Below, piece by piece: positions 1-9,194 of a stretch of DNA of 64,000 bases. Location: the NCBI RefSeq assembly GCF_000211815.1, contig NZ_GL890825.1:91720-155719 (forward strand), read 5' to 3'. Below the pieces are notes generated by a model, which was given only the letters and a program-made list of their open reading frames with translations, made no database searches and was not told the origin of the DNA. The position numbers and the translations under genes are program-made. Numbering within the stretch: position 1 is the stretch's first letter; every line of letters begins with the position of its first letter. Source of the DNA: Moorena producens 3L (GTDB lineage: Bacteria; Cyanobacteriota; Cyanobacteriia; Cyanobacteriales; Coleofasciculaceae).

Positions 1-708
1 GCTGAATGCGATCGCTATCAATTGCGGCGAGCAATAGACTTGACAAAAGACCAGTCATACTTCCTGTATGACTTGACTCAAGACCTGTTGGCGGCTTCCC
101 TATTTCCTTTGGGAGAACTTAAGAAAACGGAAACGCGACGCCTGGCTGCTGAGTATAATCTCAAGACTGCTGATAAACCAGAAAGTCAGGACTTGTGTTT
201 AATTGAATCCCACGGTTCCATGCAGAAGTTCCTGGACAAGTATATTTCCCAAACCACAGGTGACATCGTGGACTTGGATGGAAATGTGGTAGGGCAACAT
301 CAGGGAATTCACCACTACACCATTGGACAACGGAAAGGGCTAGGTATAGCTGCTCCCAATCCCTTGTATGTGATTGCTCTGGATGCAGCCAGGAATCGGG
401 TAATTGTAGGGGAACGCCACCAAGCTACCCAAGCTGAATGTACGGTTCATCGGGTCAATTGGGTATCGATTCAGCAACCTACTGTTCCGATTCGAGCTTC
501 TGTGCAAGTTCGCTATCGCTCACCTGCTGTACCTGTGAATGTGATTCCTCTAGAAGGAAATCGGATCAGATTAGTGTTCTATGAAGCACAATTCAGCATC
601 ACCCCAGGACAGGCTGCTGTTCTGTATGACGGGGAGCTGGTGCTCGGAGGTGGCATTATTGAGCAGCTACCAGAGAAAATAGCCAATGGCAAATTGCTTG
701 AAGGTTGA
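1..708 (+). CDS. mnmA: tRNA-specific 2-thiouridylase MnmA, 3' part
   Basis: The reading frame is open to the first base, so this is the C-terminal ~235 residues of a protein normally about 350-360 long. MnmA transfers sulfur to C2 of uridine 34 in tRNA for Lys, Glu and Gln in the cytoplasm. Visible family signatures are KDQSYFLYDL, the ESQDLCLI segment holding the second catalytic cysteine, and HHYTIGQRKGLGI, followed by the C-terminal beta-barrel. The N-terminal ATP-pyrophosphatase P-loop and first catalytic Cys lie outside the window. The stop codon lies inside a GAAGGTT heptamer array, so the last codons may have been shaped by repeat growth. Identification is firm. Confidence 0.95.
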   Translation, partial: AECDRYQLRRAIDLTKDQSYFLYDLTQDLLAASLFPLGELKKTETRRLAAEYNLKTADKPESQDLCLIESHGSMQKFLDKYISQTTGDIVDLDGNVVGQHQGIHHYTIGQRKGLGIAAPNPLYVIALDAARNRVIVGERHQATQAECTVHRVNWVSIQQPTVPIRASVQVRYRSPAVPVNVIPLEGNRIRLVFYEAQFSITPGQAAVLYDGELVLGGGIIEQLPEKIANGKLLEG

Positions 709-742
709 AGTTTGAAGGTTGAAGGTTGAAGGTTGAAGGTTG
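698..742. repeat. Heptamer array GAAGGTT
   Basis: About six tandem copies of a 7-bp unit GAAGGTT start within the last codons of mnmA and continue past its stop. The rest of the gap to 1030 holds copies of the palindromic TTCGCGTAGCGTGGCC/GGCCAAGG repeat (about 776-804 and 895-916) and no gene that I can support. Confidence 0.9.
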
Positions 743-1030
743 TTCGGCCAAGGCGATTCGGTGTAGGGTAGGTTGTTCGCGTAGCGTGGCCGAAAGGCCA
801 AGGTTAGTGGACAGTTAAATCAACTAGTGACCTTGACGAAAGCCGATTGCCATGGTAGTAATATACCTAAGCATTCAGCTATCAGCTAATGGGCTACGCG
901 AACGCTACACCGAACAGCTTTTGAAGAAAACAGTTAAACATTCGTTTAATGTTACTAAAGCCCCAGGTTTGGAGCCTGTGTCACAAAGCTGACCGCTGAC
1001 TGCTGACCGCTGAATGCTTACAATAATAGA

Positions 1031-1270
1031 CTACCAATTGGTGTCAGAGTAGAGATTAATCGTCAGCTGTTCATAACCTGCAGGTACAGCAGTGATACAA
1101 GAACAAACAGTCGGTCCATTTTCTATATCTACCTCACAGGCATGACAAGAACCCATCAGGCAACCTGTGGCAATGAACACACCAGCACGTTCAGCCACTA
1201 GAAGGATAGGTTCTCCAACTTCGGCCTCAATTGTCACATCATCTGGTAGAAAGCGAACGCTTACACTCAT
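1031..1270 (-). CDS. Small 2Fe-2S ferredoxin-type protein
   Basis: A 79-residue protein with the plant/cyanobacterial ferredoxin cluster pattern C37-x4-C42-x2-C45 and further cysteines at 56 and 58, consistent with a [2Fe-2S] beta-grasp fold. It would be a soluble electron carrier. It is shorter than photosynthetic PetF (about 98 residues), and the loop around the cluster reads GCLMGSCHAC rather than the PetF sequence, so I do not call it PetF. The fourth ligand could be C56 or C58. It stands alone, about 160 bp downstream of cobQ on the same strand, and could be co-transcribed with it. The redox partner is unknown. Confidence 0.75.
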   Translation of the reverse strand: MSVSVRFLPDDVTIEAEVGEPILLVAERAGVFIATGCLMGSCHACEVDIENGPTVCSCITAVPAGYEQLTINLYSDTNW

Positions 1271-1427
1271 GTTTGATTAGTCATTTCATTTGTTAGTTTT
1301 TTATTGTTAATTTTAGTTAATTGTTTAATTTTTAATTTATAATTTCCCTTAACGATTTTCCAGTTTCCATTTTCAATTCTCAAGTTTACTTTTTACTTGT
1401 GAAAAAACTCATCTGATAGTTAACGGT

Positions 1428-2918
1428 CTAAGACCTTAAAATCGGGGTTAAATCAAGATGAGATTCGATAGTATCAGCCAGTGAATTCAAAAGCGCTTCT
1501 CGTTGTTCCCGATAGTTGACAACCCCAGTAGGGAGAGAAGGTAGCCCTCGTCTGGAGCGCAGTTGATTCAACCAGGCACGTCGCCAAGGACTATTGTCAA
1601 ACATTCCATGGAGATAGCTGCCCCAAATTGATTGATTCACGTCAACAATGCCCAAACCATGGTCATCGAATAAAGCTCGATAAGCAGATTTATTGTCTCC
1701 CATCTCCGCCTCAAGCAGTCGCGAACGCCCCTGATGAATTTCGTAACCGGTAATCGGTAAGCCAACTTGAGGATAATTTGATGTCACCATCCGTTGACGG
1801 GCAACTTTACCAGTGGTAATCAAGGTTTTTAAGGGCAACAAGCCTAATCCTGGATGACGTCCCTGTTTACCTTCTAAGCCATCAGGATCAACTAGGCTTT
1901 TGCCTAGCATTTGAAATCCCCCACAAATTCCCAAAATTGTCCCACCTGAGGCAGCATAGTTTTGAATTTGCTCAGCCATGCCACTTTTTTGGAGTACCAT
2001 CATGTCCGCAATGGTAGTTTTTGTCCCTGGGAGAATAACTGCATCTGGATATCCCAAGGTTTCATTTGGTGACAGATATTTCAAAAAGACGCTGGGTTCA
2101 GCTTCCAGGGGGTCAAAATCAGTAAAGTTAGAAATTCGAGGTAAACGAATGACTACGATAGTGACTTCCTTATTGGACTTGTTCCTGGTGTTGCGATCTA
2201 GTAAGTCAAGGGAGTCTTCAGCAGGGAACAGTATATCAATCCAGGGAATAACTCCAACTACAGGAATACCAGTGCGTTCTTCTAACCATTTTATCCCTGG
2301 TTCGAGCAGCGATCGCTGACCCCTAAACTTATTAATCACGACACCTTTAATCAAAGCTCTCTCCTCTGGTTCGAGCAGTTCGAGAGTACCGATTACCTGA
2401 GCAAAAGACCCTCCACGGTCAATATCTACCACCAGCAAGGTGGGAGCTTTGAGGTACCGCGCCACTCGCATATTGGTCAAGTCGCGATGCTTGATATTAA
2501 TTTCTACTGGGCTACCAGCTCCCTCACACACGACTAAATCAAACTCATTGGTTAAACGTCGCAGTGATTCTTCAATCACCTGCCAACCCTTATCAAAGTA
2601 CTTTTCGTAGTACTCCGCAGCACTAACCTTCCCTACGGCTTTACCCATAAGAATCACCTGGGAGGTCATGTCACCCTGGGGTTTGAGTAAAATTGGGTTC
2701 ATTTCCACACAGGGAATGACACCTGCAGCCCAAGCTTGTACTGCTTGGGCATGTCCAATTTCTCCACCATTGGGTGTAACATAGGCATTTAGAGCCATGT
2801 TCTGACCCTTAAAGGGACAGACACGCCAGCCTTGTCGCGATAGAAGGCGACATAGAGCTGTGGTTATCAAGGATTTTCCTGCGTGGGATGTAGTACCCAC
2901 CACCATAATCGCTTTCAT
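1428..2918 (-). CDS. cobQ: Cobyric acid synthase CobQ/CbiP
   Basis: A 496-residue glutamine-dependent amidotransferase that amidates peripheral carboxylates b, d, e and g of adenosylcobyrinic a,c-diamide in cobalamin synthesis. The N-terminal dethiobiotin-synthetase-like ATPase domain opens with VVGTTSHAGKS and KGQNMALNA. The C-terminal class I glutaminase domain shows the nucleophile elbow GICGGFQMLG and the downstream EIHQGRS and SYLHGMF histidines typical of the CobQ branch. Length matches the family. The start ATG at 2918 directly precedes the conserved P-loop. No other cob genes are nearby, as is usual for scattered cyanobacterial B12 genes. Confidence 0.96.
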   Translation of the reverse strand: MKAIMVVGTTSHAGKSLITTALCRLLSRQGWRVCPFKGQNMALNAYVTPNGGEIGHAQAVQAWAAGVIPCVEMNPILLKPQGDMTSQVILMGKAVGKVSAAEYYEKYFDKGWQVIEESLRRLTNEFDLVVCEGAGSPVEINIKHRDLTNMRVARYLKAPTLLVVDIDRGGSFAQVIGTLELLEPEERALIKGVVINKFRGQRSLLEPGIKWLEERTGIPVVGVIPWIDILFPAEDSLDLLDRNTRNKSNKEVTIVVIRLPRISNFTDFDPLEAEPSVFLKYLSPNETLGYPDAVILPGTKTTIADMMVLQKSGMAEQIQNYAASGGTILGICGGFQMLGKSLVDPDGLEGKQGRHPGLGLLPLKTLITTGKVARQRMVTSNYPQVGLPITGYEIHQGRSRLLEAEMGDNKSAYRALFDDHGLGIVDVNQSIWGSYLHGMFDNSPWRRAWLNQLRSRRGLPSLPTGVVNYREQREALLNSLADTIESHLDLTPILRS

Positions 2919-2991
2919 AATTCAGGGTTAGGGCGTCAGAACTAGCCTAGATGATCAATAAATTTAGATATCACCCTGTCACCAACTTGAT

Positions 2992-3408
2992 TTAAACCGA
3001 CAATCTTAGCCAGCGATTCAAGGTATGATCGAGTCGATCTGATAATGAGGGTGGAGGTAAGGTTTCTCCAAGCCGTTCCCACTTTTCTAACAACTGACGA
3101 CCCAAAGGTGTCAATCGAAAACTATCCGTAATTCCCTGACCGTCTACTTCTCGACGTAATACACCCACTTGAATCAACCACATTAAATCGTTTTCTACTG
3201 CCAATTCAGACCTAGGGCGCGTTGTGTAGTTTTTCTCGACACCTTCAAGACCTACTATAGATAAGAGTGGAACACTGCTAGAACGCATCGCTGCCAATAG
3301 AGGCATCCGGAATGGCAAACAGCGCATTGCTTGCTCTGCACGCTTAGTAGTTCGGTCAGGATATTGAATAGGCTGGCTACCTTGAGACTGAATTGAAGTT
3401 CTTGCCAC
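2992..3408 (-). CDS. Small winged-helix-like cyanobacterial protein (Npun_F0494-like)
   Basis: A 138-residue protein. The segment LMWLIQVGVLRREVDGQG followed by DSFRLTPLGRQLLEKW looks like the recognition helix and wing of a winged-helix fold, with a conserved basic front half (TTKRAEQAMRCLPFR). It resembles what I remember of the cyanobacterial Npun_F0494 family, which has no assigned function. It lies 73 bp upstream of cobQ on the same strand, so joint transcription is possible. A role as a DNA-binding or structural protein is only suggested by the fold guess. Confidence 0.6.
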   Translation of the reverse strand: MARTSIQSQGSQPIQYPDRTTKRAEQAMRCLPFRMPLLAAMRSSSVPLLSIVGLEGVEKNYTTRPRSELAVENDLMWLIQVGVLRREVDGQGITDSFRLTPLGRQLLEKWERLGETLPPPSLSDRLDHTLNRWLRLSV

Positions 3409-3665
3409 AGTTACTAAATCTCAGAACTATACTGACCGCCGATTATCTCTATATTAAGGTTTTTTTGACTTTAGAGGCCAACCTATTGTAATTTACTCTA
3501 GAAATTTTTGAATTTACTCAAGACCTAGGGCAAACTGGGCAACAAGCGTGCTTATGTATAATGGTGCTTACAGAAAAGGCACCCTAAAAGTCAAGTTACT
3601 ACGTAAGTCGTATTACTGTAAACTTTATACATAAGTTCAGTATATTTTTATAGGAAACCAAAGTT

Positions 3666-4100
3666 ATGGCTCTTCAAGTTGGCATGGATGCACCAGCATT
3701 TACTGTCAAAGACGACGAAGGCAATACCGTTTCACTGTCGGACTTTGCGGGAAAAACTGTAGTGCTTTATTTTTACCCCAAAGACGATACTCCAGGGTGC
3801 ACCAAGGAAGCCCAAAGCTTTCGGGATAACTACACTGAGTATCAAGGTAAAGACATGGTGGTACTTGGGGTCAGTATGGATGATGAGGCATCCCACAAAC
3901 AATTTAAGGAAAAGTATGGTCTGCCTTTCACCCTGCTAGCGGATACGGATGGCGCAATTACCAAGGCTTATGATGTAGATGGTGGCGGTTACTCCAAGCG
4001 TGTAACCTACATTATCAACGGCGAGGGCAAAATTACTCACGTTGATGAGACGGTAAAAACCGCTACCCACGCTCAAGATATCTTGGCAGCCATGGGCTAA
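3666..4100 (+). CDS. Peroxiredoxin of the PrxQ/Bcp type, one-Cys form
   Basis: A 144-residue thiol peroxidase reducing hydrogen peroxide and organic hydroperoxides. The active-site motif YPKDDTPGCTKEA has the peroxidatic Cys at residue 45. In classical PrxQ/Bcp the resolving Cys sits five residues later; here that position is Gln50 and no other Cys is present, so it should work as a one-Cys enzyme that needs an external thiol. Other family landmarks, FYFPK-like strand and DDEASHKQFKEKYGLPFTLLAD, are intact. A purine-rich stretch (GGAAACCAAAG) precedes the ATG. A hairpin follows the stop. Confidence 0.93.
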   Translation: MALQVGMDAPAFTVKDDEGNTVSLSDFAGKTVVLYFYPKDDTPGCTKEAQSFRDNYTEYQGKDMVVLGVSMDDEASHKQFKEKYGLPFTLLADTDGAITKAYDVDGGGYSKRVTYIINGEGKITHVDETVKTATHAQDILAAMG

Positions 4101-4120
4101 ACAAAGTCAAAACCATCAAA

Positions 4121-4152
4121 CTTCGTCTAAATTTTTTTGAATTTGGGCGAAG
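4121..4152 (+). terminator. Hairpin downstream of the peroxiredoxin gene
   Basis: CTTCGTCTAAATT and AATTTGGGCGAAG can pair (with G-U pairs) around a T-rich loop, 20 nt after the stop codon. The run of T residues is in the loop rather than after the stem, so this is only a possible intrinsic terminator. Confidence 0.4.
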
Positions 4153-4231
4153 TCGTCACTATTTATTTAATCCCTATATATCTAATTTAGAAACTAACTC
4201 ATCCCCTTAGTGCTGGAGCTGTTAGGTCCCT

Positions 4232-6202
4232 GTGAGAATCCTGCTAGTAGAAGACGATGAAGGTATTGCCAAAGTAGTAACGGCAGCGCTAGCTAGTCAA
4301 CATTATCAGGTTGATCTAGCTACAGATGGGGATGAGGGGATAGCACTAGCAGAGATACTTAAGTATGACTTGATTTTGCTAGATTGGATGCTTCCCAAGC
4401 TCACTGGGATTGACTTGTGCAAGCAGCTGCGAAACGCACGCGATCGCACTCCAATTATCCTCCTGACTGCCCAAGACACCAGCACTAACAAAGTCGAAGC
4501 TTTAGACGCAGGAGCAGATGATTATTTAGTCAAGCCCTTAGACATACCTGAATTATTAGCCAGAATTCGAGCAGTGCTGCGCCGCAGCAGCACCCCCCTA
4601 CTGCCGGTGCTGGAGTGGGGATTGCTCCACCTTGACCCCAGTAACTGCCAGGTCAGCTACGATCAGGAACTCTTGCATCTGACACCTAAGGAGTATGGTC
4701 TAGTAGAGCTGTTTTTACGGAACCCCCACCGCATCTTTAGCCAAAGTTTCCTGCTAGATAATCTGTGGTCTTTTGAAGAACCCCCTACAGAAAATGCCGT
4801 TAGAGCTCATATCAAAAGTTTAAGGCGGAAACTCAAGCAAGCTGGAGCCAAAAATGATTTAATTGAAACTGTCTACGGCTTGGGGTATCGGCTCAGACAA
4901 CCCCCTGAGGAAGGTTCAGCTCAAACAAAGACTGAGAAAAACAAAGGCAAAAAAGTAGCTAAAAAGACACCATCTAACCTCAAACAATCAAAGAGCAAGA
5001 GTGATAGTTCCGTTTCCCCATTCCCTAAGGCTCAATCCCAAGAACCAAAGCAATCAGGATTAAGTGCTATTTGGGAACAGCAGAAGTCAAACTATATCAA
5101 GCGGATCAATGTATTGGAGCAGTTGGTGACGGCTTGGCGAGATGGTGACGACTGCGGAAAATTGGAACAGGAGGCTTTACGGGAGGCACACACCCTAGCT
5201 GGTTCCCTCGGTAGCTTTGGTTTTGATCAAGCTTCTCTCAAATCCCGTGAGATTGAGCAGATATTGAAATCTGCGAAAAAAGTTAGCAAAGAGACCATAG
5301 CACATATGTCTCAACTAGTGGTAGAACTAGGAGAACAACTAGAGACAGAGCCTAACCTTCCAAAACCTAGTCAAAGTAAACCACTCTCCACTTTCCACTC
5401 CCCATTCCCTATTTCCCACTCCCCACGACTACTGATTGTGGATGATGATTTAACACTAGCGCAAGGGTTAGCTTCAGAGCTAGCAGCCTGGAAAATGGAG
5501 GTTGAGGTGGCCGCTGATATATCTCAAGCCAGAAAAGCAATTGCTCGTAACCGCCCTGATGTGGTACTGCTAGACTTGTGTTTTCCTGACTCAGCGGGAA
5601 ATGGTTTAGAGCTGTTAGCAGAACTGAAAACAACTCAGCCCCCTGTGCCTGTGGTAGTACTTACGGTTAAAGAGAGTTTTGCTGAACGAGTCAGAGTGGC
5701 TCGTTTGGGGGGAAGGGGTTTTCTTCGGAAGCCTGTAGCCCCCCAAAAGGTGATGGATGCGATCGCTAAAGCGTTGCAACAATCTGGTTCACCACAGGCA
5801 AAGCTATTGATTGTTGACGATGACCCTCAAATCCTGGATCAGCTACGCACTGTGCTAGAACCTTGGGGATTTCAGTTGACTTTGCTAAACGATCCACAAC
5901 AGTTCTGGGAGACCATAGAGCAGTGTACTCCCGATTTACTGATTTTGGATGTGCAAATGCCGGAATTTAGCGGTATTGACTTGTGTCAGGTGGTACGCAA
6001 TGACCCTCGCTGGGCTGAGTTACCCGTGTTGTTTCTCTCCGCTGCTCAAGATGCTGAAACTGTGCAGCAAGTGTTTATGGCCGGGGCTGATGATTACGTA
6101 CAAAAGCCAATAAGAGCCCCAGAGCTATTGGCTCGCGTGTTGAATCGGATTGAGCGCAGCCAACTAAGACTTAGAATGGTAACACAGAAGAATCGGATCT
6201 GA
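4232..6202 (+). CDS. Multi-domain response regulator REC-wHTH-HPt-REC-REC
   Basis: A 656-residue protein starting at GTG (the receiver motif RILLVEDDEG begins at once). Domains in order: receiver 1-115 with LILLDWMLP phospho-Asp segment; OmpR/PhoB winged helix about 130-225 (LTPKEYGLVELFLRNP, ENAVRAHIKSLRRKL, YGLGYRL); a basic low-complexity linker about 228-275; an HPt domain with H320 in REAHTLAGS; a second receiver about 400-515 (VVLLDLCFP); and a third about 525-645 (LLILDVQMPE). It can therefore receive, store and relay phosphate and bind DNA in one chain. It sits 130 bp upstream of a histidine kinase and a single receiver on the same strand, presumably one phosphorelay. Such RpaB-like heads with extra C-terminal receivers occur in cyanobacteria; the input signal here is not known. 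Confidence 0.92.
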   Translation: MRILLVEDDEGIAKVVTAALASQHYQVDLATDGDEGIALAEILKYDLILLDWMLPKLTGIDLCKQLRNARDRTPIILLTAQDTSTNKVEALDAGADDYLVKPLDIPELLARIRAVLRRSSTPLLPVLEWGLLHLDPSNCQVSYDQELLHLTPKEYGLVELFLRNPHRIFSQSFLLDNLWSFEEPPTENAVRAHIKSLRRKLKQAGAKNDLIETVYGLGYRLRQPPEEGSAQTKTEKNKGKKVAKKTPSNLKQSKSKSDSSVSPFPKAQSQEPKQSGLSAIWEQQKSNYIKRINVLEQLVTAWRDGDDCGKLEQEALREAHTLAGSLGSFGFDQASLKSREIEQILKSAKKVSKETIAHMSQLVVELGEQLETEPNLPKPSQSKPLSTFHSPFPISHSPRLLIVDDDLTLAQGLASELAAWKMEVEVAADISQARKAIARNRPDVVLLDLCFPDSAGNGLELLAELKTTQPPVPVVVLTVKESFAERVRVARLGGRGFLRKPVAPQKVMDAIAKALQQSGSPQAKLLIVDDDPQILDQLRTVLEPWGFQLTLLNDPQQFWETIEQCTPDLLILDVQMPEFSGIDLCQVVRNDPRWAELPVLFLSAAQDAETVQQVFMAGADDYVQKPIRAPELLARVLNRIERSQLRLRMVTQKNRI

Positions 6203-6332
6203 TCAGATAAATCAATAACCCTGATTAGTTAGTGGACATAGAATTTGGAGATCGTACATATTAGAGTTGATCACATTAAAGTTGATCACATTTTATTCAC
6301 AGTTGATGGTTAACGGTTGACTGTCAGCAATC

Positions 6333-9194
6333 ATGTCAATTGTCAACCTAATTATGATCAATTTCTTTGACTATATCTTATTGGCCGAAACCTTTATTTC
6401 CCAAAGTAACTGCTACCTTGGGCAGCCTAACGTAATCTGGCTACACCTGATCAGTGATGCTCTCATTACCCTAGTCTACTATGTGATTCCTATACTGCTA
6501 GTGTACTTGATCACCCAGCGGCAGAATCTGCCTTTCAAGGGACTCTTGATTTTGTTTGGGGCGTTTATTATTTGCGGTGGCACCACTCACCTGATGGAAC
6601 TATGGACTGTTTGGGATCCAGCTTACTGGCTATCAGGCTCTATTAAAGCAATTACAGCTATAGTTTCTGTATACACTGCCATAAAATTATACTCTATTCT
6701 ACCTCGAATCCAAAATTCACCTAGTCTGGCTGGACAAGAGCCGCTCAACCAGGAGCTAAAATCTCAAATTGAAGAGTGTATTTTGGTAGAGCAATCCTTA
6801 CGGAAACGTGAGCAACGCTGGCAATTAGCACTACAGGGAGCTAATCAGGGAATTTGGGACTGGAACCCTAAAACCAATGAAACCTTTTTCTCCAGCCGAT
6901 GTAAGGAAATGCTGGGGTATGATGAAAACTACGACATCGGAAACTATAACCATCAATGGTGGACACACATCCATCCCGATGATGTAGACCAGGTGATCAA
7001 AGCCATGGAGGATCACTTAGCCCAGAAAACCTCCTATTATGTTCAAGAGTATCGCTTACACTGCAACGACGGCAGCTACAAATGGATTCTTGACCAGGGA
7101 CAAGCACTGTGGGATGAAGCAGGTGATCCAGTGCGAGTGGTTGGCTCAATTACCGATATTAGCGATCGCAAGCAGACAGAAGAAGCATTGCAAGAAAATG
7201 AAAAGGCGCTAAAGTCCAACCAAGAGCGGCTCGAAGCAATTATGAGTTCTCTTCAAGACGTGGTGTGGTCAGTATCACTCCCTTCTGGGATACTGCGCTA
7301 TGTTAATATAGCCTTCGAGCAAGTTTACGGTCGCCCAACTTTCGAGCTATTCAGCGATCAAGACAACCTCTGGCGACAGTTTATTGTCCCAGTAGACCGT
7401 GATCGTGTTGAGAAGGCATGGCGAGCTGTTCAAGAAAACCGTCGTGAATCGTGGGATTTAGAATATAGAATTCAGCTCAGTAATGGAGAAATTCGCTGGC
7501 TGAACGATCGCGCTCATGTGGTTATCCGTGATAATGGCACCTCTGTACATCTTCACGGCATCACTACGGATATCACCAAGCGTAAACAGCAAGAAGCTGA
7601 ACTGCAACAACTCAATCGAGAATTAGAAATTAGGGTTCAACAGCGCACAGCTGCTTTACTCGAAAGCGAACAACGATTCCGCTCGTTGTTTGAATCTGCC
7701 CCAGATTTTATCCATATCTTAGATACTCAGGGCATGATTGAGCAAGTCAACCCCGCTGTTATCCAGCAGTCCGGTTATTCTGAATCAGAATTGATCGGTA
7801 ATCGGTTAGAAGAGTTCTTTACCCCCAGATACCAAAACATTTGCCAGCAAGAGTTTCCAGTTTTACTGGAGCAGGGAACCCATCGTCAAGAAATTGAGTT
7901 TGTCTGCAAAAATGGCACTGTTCTTACCACAGACTCCTCCTGCTCAGTGGTTCATGATACCCAAGGAAACATTAGTTATATCTTAGTGTTGCAGCGAGAT
8001 ATTAGTTCACGCAAACGATTTGAAGAAGAACGTACCCAGTTAATTGCTAGTTTACAGGAATCAGAGCGACGGTGGCGCAGCCTTCTCGAAAATGTGCGAC
8101 TGGTGGTGGTGGGACTAGACCGACAGGGTAAGGTGGAGTATGTCAATCCCTTCTTCCTAGAATTGACTAAGTACACAGCAGCAGAAGTTTTAGGCAAGGA
8201 CTGGTTTGAAAACTTCCTACCCAATTCCCAGCAACAGTCAGTACAGCAATACTTCCAGGACATCCTAGATCCAGACTTTCAATCCCACTATCAGCACTCG
8301 ATTCTAACTAAGTCAAAGCAAGAAAAAATTATTGCTTGGAATAATACCCTACTCCAAAATGTCCAAGGAGAGGCAATTGGCACCATGAGTATTGGGGAAG
8401 ATATTACCGAGCGCTACGCTATTGAACGGATGAAAGATGAATTCACCTCCGTGGTCAGCCACGAACTCCGTACCCCCTTAACCTCGATTCATGGTGCCTT
8501 GAACCTGTTATCAACTGGTCTAATTCAACCTCAGTCTGAACGAGGACAGCGTGTGATTGGCATTGCCGCTGACAGTGCTGAGCGTTTAGTGCGACTAGTT
8601 AACGATATTTTGGAACTCGAACGTCTGGAATCTGGTAAGATCCGTTTGTCGAAGCAGCCAGTGAATGCAGCTGAGTTGATGGTTAAAGCTGTTGATCAGG
8701 TGCAGGTGATGGCTAATCGAGCTGGGATTAAATTGGAAGTCTCGCCCCAAGCCATTGAATCTGAGATTGAATTCGAGGCTGATAGCGATCGCATTATTCA
8801 AGTCATAACCAATTTACTTAGCAATGGGATTAAATTTTCAGACAGAGGTTCTAGTCTATGGTTAACAGTGGAACTGCAACACCCAGAGGAACTAGAAACC
8901 ACCTCACCCCTTGACCCAAACAGTGCCACTATCTTATTTACTGTTAAAGACCAAGGTAGGGGAATTCCTGCTGACAAACTTGAAAGCATATTCGGGCGTT
9001 TTCAACAGGTTGATGCCTCCGATGCCCGTAAAAAAGGAGGGACGGGTTTGGGGTTAGCGATTTGCCGTAATATAGTGGAGCAGCACGGAGGAAAAATCTG
9101 GGTTGAGAGTACTGTTGGTGAAGGCAGCAGTTTTTATTTTACCTTACCACAACAAACAGCAGCAGCAGCAGAAGGTGATCACCATGACAACTAA
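6333..9194 (+). CDS. Ethylene-receptor-like membrane sensor histidine kinase with four PAS domains
   Basis: A 953-residue kinase. The first ~125 residues hold three membrane helices matching the ethylene-binding domain of plant ETR1 and cyanobacterial homologues: the first carries LISDALITLVYYVIP, including the conserved Asp, and the second ends in C81-GGTT-H86. Four PAS/PAC units follow (about 160-280, 295-415, 445-565 and 575-690; WDWNPKTNETFFS, GSITDISDRKQ, HGITTDITKRK), then HisKA with phospho-acceptor H710 in VSHELRTPLTS and an HATPase domain with DQGRGIP and GTGLGLAI. ETR1 coordinates copper through Cys and His spaced C-x3-H; here the spacing is C-x4-H. The stop overlaps the next gene by 11 bp, so translation is coupled to the receiver. 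Confidence 0.93.
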   Translation: MSIVNLIMINFFDYILLAETFISQSNCYLGQPNVIWLHLISDALITLVYYVIPILLVYLITQRQNLPFKGLLILFGAFIICGGTTHLMELWTVWDPAYWLSGSIKAITAIVSVYTAIKLYSILPRIQNSPSLAGQEPLNQELKSQIEECILVEQSLRKREQRWQLALQGANQGIWDWNPKTNETFFSSRCKEMLGYDENYDIGNYNHQWWTHIHPDDVDQVIKAMEDHLAQKTSYYVQEYRLHCNDGSYKWILDQGQALWDEAGDPVRVVGSITDISDRKQTEEALQENEKALKSNQERLEAIMSSLQDVVWSVSLPSGILRYVNIAFEQVYGRPTFELFSDQDNLWRQFIVPVDRDRVEKAWRAVQENRRESWDLEYRIQLSNGEIRWLNDRAHVVIRDNGTSVHLHGITTDITKRKQQEAELQQLNRELEIRVQQRTAALLESEQRFRSLFESAPDFIHILDTQGMIEQVNPAVIQQSGYSESELIGNRLEEFFTPRYQNICQQEFPVLLEQGTHRQEIEFVCKNGTVLTTDSSCSVVHDTQGNISYILVLQRDISSRKRFEEERTQLIASLQESERRWRSLLENVRLVVVGLDRQGKVEYVNPFFLELTKYTAAEVLGKDWFENFLPNSQQQSVQQYFQDILDPDFQSHYQHSILTKSKQEKIIAWNNTLLQNVQGEAIGTMSIGEDITERYAIERMKDEFTSVVSHELRTPLTSIHGALNLLSTGLIQPQSERGQRVIGIAADSAERLVRLVNDILELERLESGKIRLSKQPVNAAELMVKAVDQVQVMANRAGIKLEVSPQAIESEIEFEADSDRIIQVITNLLSNGIKFSDRGSSLWLTVELQHPEELETTSPLDPNSATILFTVKDQGRGIPADKLESIFGRFQQVDASDARKKGGTGLGLAICRNIVEQHGGKIWVESTVGEGSSFYFTLPQQTAAAAEGDHHDN

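Noticed and set aside
9103..9183. Longer version of the single receiver starting inside the kinase gene
   Set aside because: The extra 27 residues are only the kinase frame shifted. The receiver motif begins right after ATG 9184.
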